Origin: Thalassococcus profundi
Lineage (GTDB): Bacteria; Pseudomonadota; Alphaproteobacteria; Rhodobacterales; Rhodobacteraceae
Length of the DNA stretch: 64,000 nucleotides
Assembly: GCF_003344785.1 (NCBI RefSeq)
Contig: NZ_QPMK01000004.1
Span: forward strand, 124,001 to 188,000
Direction: 5' to 3'
The notes under the pieces were generated by a model, which saw nothing but the letters and a program-made list of their open reading frames with translations, searched no databases and was not told where the DNA came from. The translations under genes and the position numbers were made by a program. Positions 50,901 to 59,526 of the stretch are shown piece after piece; positions within the stretch are counted from its first letter, which is position 1; every line of letters begins with the position of its first letter.

Positions 50901-51064
50901 AGGCGGAAGCTGAAGGTCGGTGTGGCATCGGGGGCCGGTGCGGACAGCATGGCGCTCGTGGCCCCGAATTCAGGCGAGATAGAAAAGCTGCGCATCCATT
51001 CTGGATAATCGAAATAAGGCGGAAGCGGTTCGGGGCCGAGTAACGGCGATGAAAATGGGTCCAT
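47954..51064 (-). CDS. Large RTX / cadherin-like surface or secreted protein
   Basis: 1036 residues, very acidic, no signal peptide. About residues 67-167 are eleven or so RTX calcium-binding nonapeptides (GGxGNDTI type). Residues about 215-700 are repeated Ig/cadherin-like modules of the tandem-95/VCBS kind (NDAPVATDDAAATDEDTPLLIDVLANDTDVD...). The remaining third is unique, ending in FDFVIDGATPAAVLDFEGDFLGGG...ILVFI. This architecture is exported by type I systems through a C-terminal signal; no ABC/MFP genes are nearby. RTX repeats at the N-terminus instead of the C-terminus are uncommon. GGGAGA lies 7 bases before the ATG. Confidence 0.85.
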   Translation of the reverse strand: MDPFSSPLLGPEPLPPYFDYPEWMRSFSISPEFGATSAMLSAPAPDATPTFSFRLIGDDSGQTLEGTTENDKIIAGDGDDSIDGFAGDDGLNGGEGNDTVNGGAGHDDIKSGGGDDEVYGGEGNDTIKGGSGDDLIDGGDGDDHIDAGLGNDTVFGGLGNDTLFGRRGIDTAVFAGSILDFVFDPDAGLRDTFEVTDLNAADGDQGTDTLTRFAFLQFDDFTYDIRVNNGPLVVAQDVVTDEETPVVLTVSAYDFEGDALSIAGVTFPGTVAITPLSNAALVPVVGTGRSFSFTFNPVGFRDDLAAGASAVETLSVSVQDADGNLGSVDFDVTINGVNDAPVATDDAAATDEDTPLLIDVLANDTDVDTGDTLTITSASADNGTVAVTAGGQLLYTPNLNFNGGDTIRYEISDGNGGTDFADVTLTVNAINDVPVALNTDLTFNEADGPFVIDLNDQVSEVDGDTLTFSNIALSRDSALIAFTVLAGGRIAIDPTTIAGLDTGDDLTVRFSYTVTDDSGDTGNDSANGAFDLTIVGQDDPVFTGNVPPTANPITVIADEEDGPISIPISAFVTDPTPNEVLTITLLVRGDPASAVVFSGGVDLGEGGALIIDPVQFGLNEGEAETFLLTYVVEDSIGSLDRNIITLQLTGDTPAPPGNRAPVALNIPGVAGYPSSPDPFGGSGPLPGEVTGDLVVDFDDLISDPDGDSLTLELGQLVAGIDEATGVPITVPYSFDPDSNVLTVSFEDVGLDPGQEQLVTLEYSVSDGFVSTAGQIVVNFVNPPLAPDEPETVVIDFEEFAAADPSFILPVTEVGPLGVTGLANVVETDELDERAPGGLVNGQTTVGGDNVLTGTFSTTLQPVLNESDEPVLDERNEPIFEEVLEDRFALLAPGQSFGPDDGGVLLGTTSAGLNFPVPNPLPSSVGTAFDLEGLSLNLANAVTATVTITTYRIGVVETESSFGASFSEYYLRLVEDDSFDFVIDGATPAAVLDFEGDFLGGGDTLPENNAAFDDILAVTIAADDGTPVVLDDILVFI

Positions 51065-51181
51065 GAAACATCTCCCGGTGAATGCGTTGAAAAAGTGGTA
51101 TCACAGGAAACTCGGCCTGTCCCGCAAAAGCGCATGCTCAGACGGGCCAGGTTCGCGATTTTATCTGGCGTTTCGGGCGCC

Positions 51182-52426
51182 TTAGCCCAGCCGGTCCAGG
51201 AGGGCGCGAGACGGCTCTCCGGTTGCGGGAACGCCGAGGCTGGATTGGTAGGCGCGGATCGCCTCCTGCGATTTCGGGCCGATCACCCCGTCGGTACCGC
51301 CGGTGTCGAAGCCATTCGCGGTGAGACGTTGCTGCAGGCGGCGGCGATCGTCGATGGTCAGGCCATAGCGGTCAGGCGGAAAATCCGACCGCAAGGGTCC
51401 CGCGCCGGCGATCCGGTCCGACAGGTAGCCGACGCCGATGCCGTAATTCTCGGAGTTGTTGTAGCGCAGGATCACGTCGAAATTCCGAAATGCGAGGAAG
51501 GCCGGACCAGAGGCCCCCTGCGGCAGCAGGAGCGCCGCCGGGCCGTGATCGGGCAGGGCACCGCCGCCTGCGCTTCTGACGCCCAGCGTCGACCACTCAG
51601 ATACCGGCCGGCGCCGTCCGCGCCCCGCGAGGCCGGCGTTGAACCCGGACGGCAACCGCGCCTCCAGCCCCCAGGGCATACCGCGCCGCCAGCCCGAGTC
51701 GGACAGATAGGCCGCGGCAGAGGCCAGCCCGTCGGTGGGATCGTCGGACCAGATGTCACGACGTCCGTCGCCGGCAAAGTCCACCGCATGGGCCTGGTAG
51801 GTCGTCGGAATGAATTGCGTATGCCCCATCGCTCCGGCCCAGCTGCCGACGAGGCCCTGCGCCGACACGTCGCCGCGTTGCAGGATGCGCAGGGCCGCCA
51901 TCAGCTGGCTTTCGAAGAAATCACCGCGCCGTCCGTCGAAGGCCAGCGTCGAGGTGGCAGAGATCACCGGAATGTCGCCGCGGCGCGCGCCGTAGTTGCT
52001 CTCCATCCCCCAGACCGCCGCGACAACATGCGAAGGCACGCCGTAACGCGCCTCGATCTGGCCCAGCAGTCCGCGGGTCCGGGCGAATTGAGACCGGCCG
52101 GTCGCGACCTTTTCCTCCGAGGCGACAATGGCGAGGTAATCCTCGAGCGACCGTTTGAATTCCGTCTGGTTGCGGTCGCGGGTGACCACCCCCGGCAGAT
52201 ACCCTGCGGAGCGGAACGCGGTGTCCAGCACATCCGCTCGGATGCCGCGCGACTGGGCGCGGCTGCGGAAGCTGGCGACCCAGGCGTCGTAGGCGGGGTT
52301 CGGCTGCGGCTGAAGGTCGGGATCGGCGGCGGGCGTCAGGCGTCCCACCGGGCCTGCGCCGCCACCACAGCCCGCCAGAAAGGCGGCGGCCCCGAGAACT
52401 GTGAAACTGCGTCTTGTGACCTGCAT
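51182..52426 (-). CDS. MltB-type lytic murein transglycosylase
   Basis: 414 residues. A lipoprotein signal with the lipobox LAGC (C20). The transglycosylase domain has the catalytic Glu142 in VWGMESNYG, then GAMGHTQFIPTTY. A C-terminal peptidoglycan-binding domain 1 (about 350-412: LQQRLTANGFDTGGTDGVIGPKSQEAI). It cleaves glycan strands in the periplasm, producing 1,6-anhydro ends that feed the NagZ recycling route. Same strand as the RTX and radical SAM genes, gaps of 117 and 103 bases. Confidence 0.93.
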   Translation of the reverse strand: MQVTRRSFTVLGAAAFLAGCGGGAGPVGRLTPAADPDLQPQPNPAYDAWVASFRSRAQSRGIRADVLDTAFRSAGYLPGVVTRDRNQTEFKRSLEDYLAIVASEEKVATGRSQFARTRGLLGQIEARYGVPSHVVAAVWGMESNYGARRGDIPVISATSTLAFDGRRGDFFESQLMAALRILQRGDVSAQGLVGSWAGAMGHTQFIPTTYQAHAVDFAGDGRRDIWSDDPTDGLASAAAYLSDSGWRRGMPWGLEARLPSGFNAGLAGRGRRRPVSEWSTLGVRSAGGGALPDHGPAALLLPQGASGPAFLAFRNFDVILRYNNSENYGIGVGYLSDRIAGAGPLRSDFPPDRYGLTIDDRRRLQQRLTANGFDTGGTDGVIGPKSQEAIRAYQSSLGVPATGEPSRALLDRLG

Positions 52427-52529
52427 CTTGTGCCCCTGTTTGCCGACAGAGTGCGGCCTTTGCCGCCGGGCTGCAAGCAGGGTTTTAGGGATCGCGCGGG
52501 TTTGAGAAGGAGCCCGCCGACCCGAGCCC

Positions 52530-53480
52530 TCAACCCGAACAGGAGGCCCCGCCCAGCACGCAGAACTTGGCGCAGTGCGGATGGTTCAGCGCCACGTCGC
52601 GCTCGGCCTCTTCGAGCGTCGCTCCCAGCTCGAATTCCGGGGAATAGGGCAGCAGCGTGCAGGCCAGGACGGCCGGTTTTTCGGCGCCCTTGCGCTTGAC
52701 CACCATGCGGGACGAGGCGCACATGACGTCCTTGGGGTCCTTGTTCAGGATGCCCCAGCAGGCGGTGGTGATCTCGGGCACCTCGACACTTTCATCCATC
52801 TCGGGAAACAGCACGCACATCGCCGGATCCGTCGCGTCGATCTCGAAACCTTCGGCCTCGAAAAGCGCCGCATAGCCCGCACGGCTTTGTGCGTCGGTCT
52901 CGTCCCACATGGTGCGCCCGGCGACGGCCATGCGGATGCCGGTGTCCCGCAGCCAGCGCATGCCCTCGAGCGTCTTCTCGAAGGTGCCGGCGCCGCGTTC
53001 GGCGTCATGGTTGTCTGCGGACCAGTGATCGACCGAGATGCGCAGGGTGAGCTTGTCGCCATACTCGGCCTGCAACGCCGCGAGCCCCTCACGCATCTTG
53101 CGCCGCATCATCGGGCGCATGGCGTTGGTGAGGATCAGCACCTCGTAGCCGCGCGCGAGACAGGCGCGGGTCATGCCGATCATCTCGGGGTTCATGAAGG
53201 GCTCGCCGCCGGTGAACCCGATTTCGGTCACGCCCCAGCCGCGTGCGTCGAGCTGGTCGAGATACTCGGCCACCTCCGCCTCGGTGATGTAGACCAGGGC
53301 GTCGTTGCTGGGCGAACTTTCGATGTAGCAGTTCAGGCATTCGATGTTGCACAAGGTGCCGGTGTTGAACCACAGCGTCTGCGGATGGCTCAGCGCCACG
53401 CTGGCGCGCGGTTCACCGCCCGCGGTGACGGCCGGGTCGATGAATTTTCCGGCGTTTGCCCTGTTCGGCGTGTCTTTCAT
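52530..53480 (-). CDS. Radical SAM protein with SPASM-like cysteine tail
   Basis: 316 residues. The CX3CX2C cluster motif is at C44/C48/C51 (CNIECLNCYIES), with GGEPFMNPEM at 91-100 as the SAM-binding signature. The C-terminal third has C241, C254, C274, C303, C307 and C314, a spacing that suggests an auxiliary SPASM/twitch-type Fe-S cluster. Such enzymes often modify peptides or cofactors. No small precursor peptide gene is evident next to it. The reaction is unknown. Divergent from zwf. Confidence 0.85.
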   Translation of the reverse strand: MKDTPNRANAGKFIDPAVTAGGEPRASVALSHPQTLWFNTGTLCNIECLNCYIESSPSNDALVYITEAEVAEYLDQLDARGWGVTEIGFTGGEPFMNPEMIGMTRACLARGYEVLILTNAMRPMMRRKMREGLAALQAEYGDKLTLRISVDHWSADNHDAERGAGTFEKTLEGMRWLRDTGIRMAVAGRTMWDETDAQSRAGYAALFEAEGFEIDATDPAMCVLFPEMDESVEVPEITTACWGILNKDPKDVMCASSRMVVKRKGAEKPAVLACTLLPYSPEFELGATLEEAERDVALNHPHCAKFCVLGGASCSG

Positions 53481-53585
53481 GACGGTACTCGTATCCTCTG
53501 GATTTCCAGACAGGTATCGGGGACGAGGACATCTGGCCAGCCCGGCGGTTTCGGTGTGACACCATTGTGATGCCGCGTCAGAGTG

Positions 53586-53614
53586 TTAGACTTTGCAAAA
53601 GACATGCGCTAAAT
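53586..53614 (+). promoter_or_regulatory. Candidate promoter of zwf-pgl-pgi
   Basis: TTAGAC (53586-53591) and CTAAAT (53609-53614) are 17 bases apart. The operator palindrome at 53622-53633 would cover the transcription start. Confidence 0.4.
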
Positions 53615-53621
53615 GGGCGTC

Positions 53622-53633
53622 GTTAGCGCTAAC
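53622..53633. promoter_or_regulatory. LacI-family operator upstream of zwf
   Basis: GTTAGCGCTAAC is a perfect 12-bp palindrome with the central CG that LacI/GalR-family regulators need. A further half-site GCGCTAA lies 18 bases upstream (53606-53612). No LacI-family gene is in the window, so the regulator is encoded elsewhere. Confidence 0.6.
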
Positions 53634-53687
53634 GGCGGGGGCGTTCGGGCCCGAGAGTCCGCCGGACAACTACAGGAGTGCCCTGAC

Positions 53688-55142
53688 ATGGTTTCGCGAG
53701 TCATCCCGGTCGATCCCTTCGATCTTGTCATCTTCGGCGGCACCGGCGACCTGGCGCGGCGCAAGATCCTGCCGGGTCTGTTCCGCCGCTTCTGTGCCGG
53801 CCAGATGCCCGAAGAGGCGCAGATCATCGGCGCCGCGCGGTCCGAGATGGACGATGACGGCTACCGTCAACTGGTGCGCGACGCGATCGAGGAATTCGGC
53901 GACAAACCCGTGCCCGAAGGCGGGGCGCTGGACGCGTTTCTCGCCCGGCTGGGCTATGTTCAGGTGGATGCCACCGGAACCGACGGCTGGGAGGAACTGA
54001 GCCGCCGCATTACCGAAGACCGGGTGCGGGCCTTCTATTTCTCCGTCGGTCCGTCGCTTTTCGGCGACCTCGCGGAGCGGTTGCACCAGTACGGCATGGC
54101 CTCGGGCCAAAGCCGCATTGTGGTCGAGAAACCCTTCGGGCATGACCTGGGCACCGCGAAGGCGCTCAACGCCGTGCTGGCCCAGCATTTCGACGAGACG
54201 CAGATCTACCGGATCGACCATTACCTCGGCAAGGAGACGGTGCAGAACCTGATGGCCGTCCGCTTCGGCAACGTGCTGTTCGAACCGCTGTGGAACGCGC
54301 AATATGTCGATCACATCCAGGTCACCGTGGCCGAGACCGTGGGCGTCGGCGGGCGCGGCGGCTATTACGACAAGTCGGGCGCCATGCGGGACATGGTGCA
54401 GAACCACCTCATGCAGCTGCTGTGTCTCATCGCCATGGAGCCGCCGGCGAAGTTCGAACCGGATTCGGTGCGGGACGAAAAGCTCAAGGTCATCCGCGCG
54501 CTGGAACCGGTGGAGCCGCATCACATCGTGCGCGGCCAGTACGACGCCACGGAAAAGGAGCCGGGCTACCGCGAGGATGTCGAGGATCCGAAATCACGGA
54601 CCGAAAGCTTTCTGGCGATGAAGGTGCATATCTCGAACTGGCGGTGGGCCGGCACGCCGTTCTACCTGCGCACCGGAAAGAGGCTGCGGGCGCGGACCTC
54701 GGAAATCGCCGTGGTCTTCAAGGACGCGCCGCATTCGATCTTCGGCGCCGAGGCGGGGCGCCACCGCAATGTGCTGATCATCCGGTTGCAGCCCAACGAG
54801 GGCATGACACTCGACGTGACGATCAAGGAGCCGGGGCCGGGTGGCATGCGGCTGGTCGACGTGCCGCTGGACATGACCTTTGCCGATGCGCTGGGGCCGG
54901 ATGCGGACGAGGTGCCGGATGCCTACGAACGGCTGATCATGGACGTGATCCGCGGCAACCAGACACTCTTCATGCGAGGGGACGAGGTCGAGGCCGCCTG
55001 GGCCTGGACCGATCCGATCATCGCCGGCTGGGCGGCGCGCAACGACGTGCCCAAGACCTATGACGCGGGCAGCGCAGGGCCCGAGGATTCGCTGATGCTG
55101 ATGCATCGCGACGGGCGTAAATGGCGGGAGATCAAGGCGTGA
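53688..55142 (+). CDS. zwf: Glucose-6-phosphate 1-dehydrogenase
   Basis: 484 residues. It makes 6-phosphogluconolactone and NAD(P)H for the Entner-Doudoroff and pentose-phosphate routes. The Rossmann start [19 protein letters not shown], the active-site [13 protein letters not shown] and the C-terminal [16 protein letters not shown] are canonical. The ATG at 53688 follows CAGGAG at 11 bases. The frame open from 53613 runs over the operator and is not translated. It overlaps pgl by 4 bases. Confidence 0.98.
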   Translation: MVSRVIPVDPFDLVIFGGTGDLARRKILPGLFRRFCAGQMPEEAQIIGAARSEMDDDGYRQLVRDAIEEFGDKPVPEGGALDAFLARLGYVQVDATGTDGWEELSRRITEDRVRAFYFSVGPSLFGDLAERLHQYGMASGQSRIVVEKPFGHDLGTAKALNAVLAQHFDETQIYRIDHYLGKETVQNLMAVRFGNVLFEPLWNAQYVDHIQVTVAETVGVGGRGGYYDKSGAMRDMVQNHLMQLLCLIAMEPPAKFEPDSVRDEKLKVIRALEPVEPHHIVRGQYDATEKEPGYREDVEDPKSRTESFLAMKVHISNWRWAGTPFYLRTGKRLRARTSEIAVVFKDAPHSIFGAEAGRHRNVLIIRLQPNEGMTLDVTIKEPGPGGMRLVDVPLDMTFADALGPDADEVPDAYERLIMDVIRGNQTLFMRGDEVEAAWAWTDPIIAGWAARNDVPKTYDAGSAGPEDSLMLMHRDGRKWREIKA

Positions 55143-55816
55143 CCTACGAATTTCAGGACTACCCCGACCGCGAAATGTTGTTCATCGACCTGGCCGGGCA
55201 GCTTGCCGGGGACCTGCGCGCGGCATTGTCTCGCAACGACCGTGTGGCCTTTGCCGTGCCGGGCGGGACCAGCCCCGGCCCGGTCTTCGACGACCTGTGC
55301 GCCACGGACCTGGCCTGGGACCGGGTCGACGTGATGCTGACCGACGAACGCTGGGTGCCCGAGGATTCGGACCGCTCCAACACCCGGCTGCTGCGCGACC
55401 GGCTGCTGACCGACAAGGCCGCCAAGGCGCAGCTCTTGCCGATGTACATGCCCTGCCAGGAACCCGAGGACCGGCTGGAAGAATTGACCGCCATCATCGA
55501 GGCGGAGCTGCCGCTCTCGGTGGTTCTGCTGGGCATGGGCGCGGACATGCACACCGCGTCGATCTTTCCCGGCGCCGACCAGCTGGACGCGGCGCTGCGC
55601 CCCGATGCGCCGGTGCTGGTGCCGATGCGCGCACCCGGCGCGCCCGAGCCTCGTGTGACGCTCTCGGCGCGGGTGCTGAACGACGCGATCCGCAAGCACA
55701 TCCTGATCATGGGCGCCGACAAACGCGCGGCGCTCGAGAATGCCAAGGGCAAAACGGTGCAGGACGCACCGATCAACGCCGTTCTGGACGGCGCCATCGT
55801 ACACTGGGCGGAGTAA
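55139..55816 (+). CDS. pgl: 6-phosphogluconolactonase
   Basis: 225 residues. It hydrolyses the product of Zwf. Landmarks: [34 protein letters not shown] and [16 protein letters not shown]. The GTG start at 55139 overlaps the zwf stop (GTGA), showing coupling. The enzyme order zwf-pgl-pgi is common in Rhodobacteraceae. Confidence 0.95.
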   Translation: MTYEFQDYPDREMLFIDLAGQLAGDLRAALSRNDRVAFAVPGGTSPGPVFDDLCATDLAWDRVDVMLTDERWVPEDSDRSNTRLLRDRLLTDKAAKAQLLPMYMPCQEPEDRLEELTAIIEAELPLSVVLLGMGADMHTASIFPGADQLDAALRPDAPVLVPMRAPGAPEPRVTLSARVLNDAIRKHILIMGADKRAALENAKGKTVQDAPINAVLDGAIVHWAE

Positions 55817-55821
55817 GGCAC

Positions 55822-57405
55822 ATGTGGGACAGCATCAGGGCTCAAGCAGAGCGGGTCGGCGACCGGCAGATCCTCGACCTCTTCGACAACGACAACCGGG
55901 CCGAGGAATTCTCGCTTCGCGCCGCCGGCATGCTCTTCGACTATTCCAAGACCCAGCTTGACGAACAATCGCGCGCGGCGCTGATCGCTCTGGCGCAGAA
56001 TGCCGGTGTCGAACAGCGCCGGGCCGAGATGTTCTCGGGCGGGAAGATCAACGAAACCGAAGGCCGCGCGGTGCTGCACACCGCCTTGCGCAACCTCGAC
56101 GGCGGTCCGGTGATGGTCGACGGCGAAGATGTCATGCCCGGCGTTCTCGACACGCTGAAGCGGATGACGGCGCTGGCGGAAGAAATCCGCGCGTCGGACG
56201 TGACGGATGTGGTCAACATCGGCATCGGCGGCTCCGACCTTGGGCCGAAGATGGCGGCGATCGCCCTCTCGCCTTACCACGACGGGCCGCGCTGTCATTT
56301 CGTGTCGAACGTCGACGGTGCCGACATCTCGGACGTGCTGCGCCGGTGTAACCCGGAAAAGACGCTGTTCATCGTCGCGTCCAAGACCTTTACCACGATC
56401 GAGACGATGACCAACGCCCGCACCGCCAAGGCCTGGATGGAGGACAAGGGCGTGCCGATCGAGGGCCGTTTCGTCGCGCTGTCTTCCAACGCGGAAAAGG
56501 CCGCCGAATGGGGCATCCCGGCGAAGAAGGTGATCGGCTTCGAGGATTGGGTCGGCGGGCGCTACTCGGTCTGGGGGCCCATCGGTCTGTCGCTGATGAT
56601 CGCCATCGGGCCCGAGGCCTTCACCGCCTTCCTGCGCGGGGCGCAGCAGATGGACCGCCATTTCCAGTCCGCCGCCCTGCATCAGAATATGCCGGTCCTG
56701 CTGGCACTGGTCGGCATCTGGCACAACCAGGGGCTGGGCCACGCCACCCGCACCGTGCTGCCCTACGACAACCGCCTGTCCCGGCTGCCCGCCTACCTTC
56801 AGCAACTCGAGATGGAGAGCAACGGCAAGCGCGTGTCGATGGACGGCGCCGACCTGACCGTCGACAGCGGTCCCGTGGTCTGGGGCGAGCCGGGCACCAA
56901 TGGACAGCACGCCTTCTACCAGCTGATCCACCAGGGCACGCGGGTCGTTCCCTGCGAGTTCCTGGTCGCAGCGGAAGGGCATGAACCGGACTTGCGGCAC
57001 CATCACCAGTTGCTGATCGCGAACTGCCTCGCGCAGTCCGAGGCTCTGATGCGCGGCCGGTCGCTGGAAGAGGCGACCGAGATCATGGCCGCGAAGGGTC
57101 TGGTGGGGCCGGAGCTTGACCGGCAGGCCCGGCACCGTGTGTTCCCGGGCAACCGGCCCTCGACCACGTTGATCTATCCGCAGCTCACGCCCGAGGTGCT
57201 GGGCAAGATCGTGGCCCTCTACGAACACCGGGTGTTCGTCGAAGGCGTGGTGCTGGGTATCAACTCCTACGATCAATGGGGCGTCGAGCTGGGCAAGGAA
57301 CTGGCCACGACGCTCGGTCCGATGGTGTCGGGAGAGCAGGCGCCCGACGGCAAGGACGGGTCGACCCGCCAACTGATCACCTATGTGCAGCGTTATTCCG
57401 GCTGA
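55822..57405 (+). CDS. pgi: Glucose-6-phosphate isomerase
   Basis: 527 residues. It interconverts glucose-6-phosphate and fructose-6-phosphate. Typical segments: [72 protein letters not shown] and GVELGKELA. It starts 5 bases after pgl. With Zwf it can drive cyclic use of hexose phosphates in organisms that run the Entner-Doudoroff path. Confidence 0.98.
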   Translation: MWDSIRAQAERVGDRQILDLFDNDNRAEEFSLRAAGMLFDYSKTQLDEQSRAALIALAQNAGVEQRRAEMFSGGKINETEGRAVLHTALRNLDGGPVMVDGEDVMPGVLDTLKRMTALAEEIRASDVTDVVNIGIGGSDLGPKMAAIALSPYHDGPRCHFVSNVDGADISDVLRRCNPEKTLFIVASKTFTTIETMTNARTAKAWMEDKGVPIEGRFVALSSNAEKAAEWGIPAKKVIGFEDWVGGRYSVWGPIGLSLMIAIGPEAFTAFLRGAQQMDRHFQSAALHQNMPVLLALVGIWHNQGLGHATRTVLPYDNRLSRLPAYLQQLEMESNGKRVSMDGADLTVDSGPVVWGEPGTNGQHAFYQLIHQGTRVVPCEFLVAAEGHEPDLRHHHQLLIANCLAQSEALMRGRSLEEATEIMAAKGLVGPELDRQARHRVFPGNRPSTTLIYPQLTPEVLGKIVALYEHRVFVEGVVLGINSYDQWGVELGKELATTLGPMVSGEQAPDGKDGSTRQLITYVQRYSG

Positions 57406-57508
57406 ACCGCATCGGCCGGGCTGGCCTGCGCGCTTTTGCCGCGCCGCGAACGCCTCACACCCGCTCGCGGTTCCGTGAGAATCGCGAAATATATTTGGCT
57501 TCGGCGGG

Positions 57509-57533
57509 GGAACGCGCACCGCAGGCCCGGGTT
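57509..57533 (+). promoter_or_regulatory. Candidate ECF-type sigma promoter (GGAAC-N17-GTT)
   Basis: GGAAC (57509-57513), 17 bases, GTTGAT (57531-57536). The layout is identical to the element at 4868-4892 and 34 bases before the PRC-barrel gene start. The boxes resemble EcfG general-stress promoters. Confidence 0.45.
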
Positions 57534-57569
57534 GATTTCGCACAACGTCTTCAACACGAAGGATGCGAT

Positions 57570-58307
57570 ATGAAAACCCTTATGACCACCACCGCACTCG
57601 CCCTGACCATCGCCGCAGGCTCTGTCTATGCGCAGAGCGAGAACAACGGCGAGCAGATGGAGCAGAACCTCGAAAATGCCGGCGAGAGCCTTGAGAACGC
57701 AGGCGAAAACGCCGCGGATGCGACGGCCAATGCCGCCGAGGAGGCGGGCGACGCCGTAGAGAACGCGGCCGAGAACACCGCCGCCGCCGCAGAAAACGCG
57801 GCCGAAGAGACCGAACAGGCTGCGGAGAACGCCGCCGAGGAAACCGGCGAAGCCATGGACAACGCCGCGGCTGAAACCGAGGAAACCATGGACGAGGCGG
57901 CTGCCGAGACCGAAGAGACCATGGACGAAGCCGCTGCCGCAACCACGGACATGGCATCGAACGACACCAACATGATCCGCGTCCGCGACATTCTGGGCGG
58001 CGACATCTATTCGGTCGACAGCCAGAACGGCGTCGCCGAATTCTCGACCCAGGAATACAGCGAAATGGGCGAGGACTGGACCGACATCGGCGAGATCGAG
58101 GACATCATCCTGACGTCCGACGGCAAGATCAGCGGCATCGTTGCCGAGGTCGGCGGCTTCCTCGGCATCGGCGACAAGCACGTGATGCTCGAAATGCAGA
58201 ACGTTCAGCTCGTCCCGGTCGAAGACGAAACCTACAAGGTCATCGTTGGCTACAGCGAGGAAGAGCTGGAGAACATGCAGTCGGTCGATGAATCCCCGAT
58301 GAACTAA
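57570..58307 (+). CDS. Secreted PRC-barrel protein with LEA-like alanine/glutamate repeat
   Basis: 245 residues. The signal peptide ends at VYA (about 21). Residues about 25-125 are a repetitive acidic helix of NAAEE and ETEETMDEAAA units, resembling late-embryogenesis-abundant 11-mers. Residues about 135-235 are a PRC-barrel (MIRVRDILGGDIYSVDSQNG ... EDIILTSDGKISGIVAEVGGFLGIGDKHVMLEM). A stress-protective periplasmic role is likely from the composition and the promoter type. AAGGATG precedes the ATG at 57570. A strong terminator follows. Confidence 0.87.
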   Translation: MKTLMTTTALALTIAAGSVYAQSENNGEQMEQNLENAGESLENAGENAADATANAAEEAGDAVENAAENTAAAAENAAEETEQAAENAAEETGEAMDNAAAETEETMDEAAAETEETMDEAAAATTDMASNDTNMIRVRDILGGDIYSVDSQNGVAEFSTQEYSEMGEDWTDIGEIEDIILTSDGKISGIVAEVGGFLGIGDKHVMLEMQNVQLVPVEDETYKVIVGYSEEELENMQSVDESPMN

Positions 58308-58345
58308 GCGGTCCGGGGTCCTCAGGACCTTCGACGCGAGACAAG

Positions 58346-58375
58346 GGCGCCTTCCGGAGCGGAGGGCGCCTTTTT
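58346..58375 (+). terminator. Intrinsic terminator of the PRC-barrel gene
   Basis: GGCGCCTTCCG (58346-58356) pairs with CGGAGGGCGCC (58360-58370) with one G-U pair and loop GAG, followed by TTTTT. Confidence 0.93.
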
Positions 58376-58379
58376 CGTG

Positions 58380-58802
58380 TCAGGGGATATCGACGTCGGG
58401 ATCGGCCAGGGTAAAGCCGTCGAAGTGGAAGGCTGGCGAGACCGTACAGCCCACCAGCGTCCAGGCCCCTGTGCTGCGCGCCGCCTGCCAATGTCCCTCG
58501 GGCACGATCACCTGCGGCGCGGCACCGGCGTCGAAATCCGGCCCCAGCAGCAGATCCTGCCGCGGACCGTCGAGCGTTTCGGAGAGCGACAGCACCAGAG
58601 GCGCGCCCGCGTAGAAATGCCAGATCTCCGTCGCATCGACCCGGTGCCAATGGCTGCGTTCGCCCGCTGTCAGCAGGAAATAGATGCAGCTGCCCGCGGG
58701 CCGGTCACCGTCCTTGGCCTCGGCCAGCCAGGTTTCGCGGTAATGCCCGCCCTCGGGATGCGGGGCAAGGTTCAGGCGGGCGATCAGCGTTTCTGCGTCC
58801 AT
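58380..58802 (-). CDS. Cupin protein of the DUF985 family
   Basis: 140 residues. NLAPHPEGGHYRETW, SCIYFLLTAGERSHWHRVDATEIWHFYAG and the WTLVGCTVSPAFHFDGF end define DUF985, a single-domain cupin with a sugar-epimerase-like barrel. The His pairs (H-W-H and EIWH) could bind a metal. Role unknown. ATG 58802 is preferred over 58829 because homologues start just before the helix ending in HPEGG. Confidence 0.88.
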   Translation of the reverse strand: MDAETLIARLNLAPHPEGGHYRETWLAEAKDGDRPAGSCIYFLLTAGERSHWHRVDATEIWHFYAGAPLVLSLSETLDGPRQDLLLGPDFDAGAAPQVIVPEGHWQAARSTGAWTLVGCTVSPAFHFDGFTLADPDVDIP

Positions 58803-58890
58803 GGCGTCCTCTGCGTGCGGTGGGCTCAAGCCCGGTTAACCAATTCTCCGCAGTCTCTGCCGCGACATCGACGCAGGCAAGGGGCCAGAG

Positions 58891-59526
58891 ATGACAACCG
58901 ACCAGATCACCGCAGACGACCGCGTGCGCCGCATCGCCGAAGAGATCGTCGCCCGCGAAGGCGGCTATGTAAACGATCCCGACGATCCGGGCGGCGCCAC
59001 GAATTTCGGTGTCACGCTTGGCACGATGCAACGACTTGGGCTGGATATCACCGGCGACGGGCGCGTGACCGAGGCCGACGTACGCCGCCTGAGTCGCGCC
59101 CAGGCGGTACAGATCTTCACCACGCATTACTTCCTGCGTCCGCGGATCGCCGAACTGCCGCCGGCGCTGCATGCCACGGTCTTCGACATGTACGTGAACG
59201 CAGGTGCCAATGCGGTGAAGATCCTGCAGCGCCTGCTGATGGACATGCGGCAGGAGGTGGCGGTCGACGGCATCATCGGCCCGCAGACCATCGCCGCCAC
59301 CGCCCGCGCCCAGGCCGCGGCACCGGATCACCTGGCCGACGCCTACGGCATCGCGCGGCGCAATTACTACTTCGCGCTGGCCGACCGCCGCCCCGCAAGC
59401 CGCAAATACGCGCGCCGCCGCGACGGCGGCAAGGGCGGCTGGATCCGCCGCGCCGAAGAATTCATCTCGCCGCGCTTTCACCTCACCGAGGCGCAGTTCA
59501 GGGCACGGGTGGCGGCATGGGGCTGA
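58891..59526 (+). CDS. Endolysin: glycoside hydrolase 108 (N-acetylmuramidase) with peptidoglycan-binding domain 3
   Basis: 211 residues. The GH108 catalytic site is EGGYVNDPDDPGGATNFGVT with Glu23. LSRAQAVQIFTTHYFLRPRIAELP and a C-terminal PG_binding_3 part (AVDGIIGPQTIAA...) follow. No signal peptide, as expected for an endolysin that needs a holin to reach the wall. The holin gene overlaps its stop by 10 bases. Rhodobacter capsulatus carries a comparable unlinked endolysin/holin pair that lyses cells releasing gene transfer agent. Confidence 0.9.
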   Translation: MTTDQITADDRVRRIAEEIVAREGGYVNDPDDPGGATNFGVTLGTMQRLGLDITGDGRVTEADVRRLSRAQAVQIFTTHYFLRPRIAELPPALHATVFDMYVNAGANAVKILQRLLMDMRQEVAVDGIIGPQTIAATARAQAAAPDHLADAYGIARRNYYFALADRRPASRKYARRRDGGKGGWIRRAEEFISPRFHLTEAQFRARVAAWG

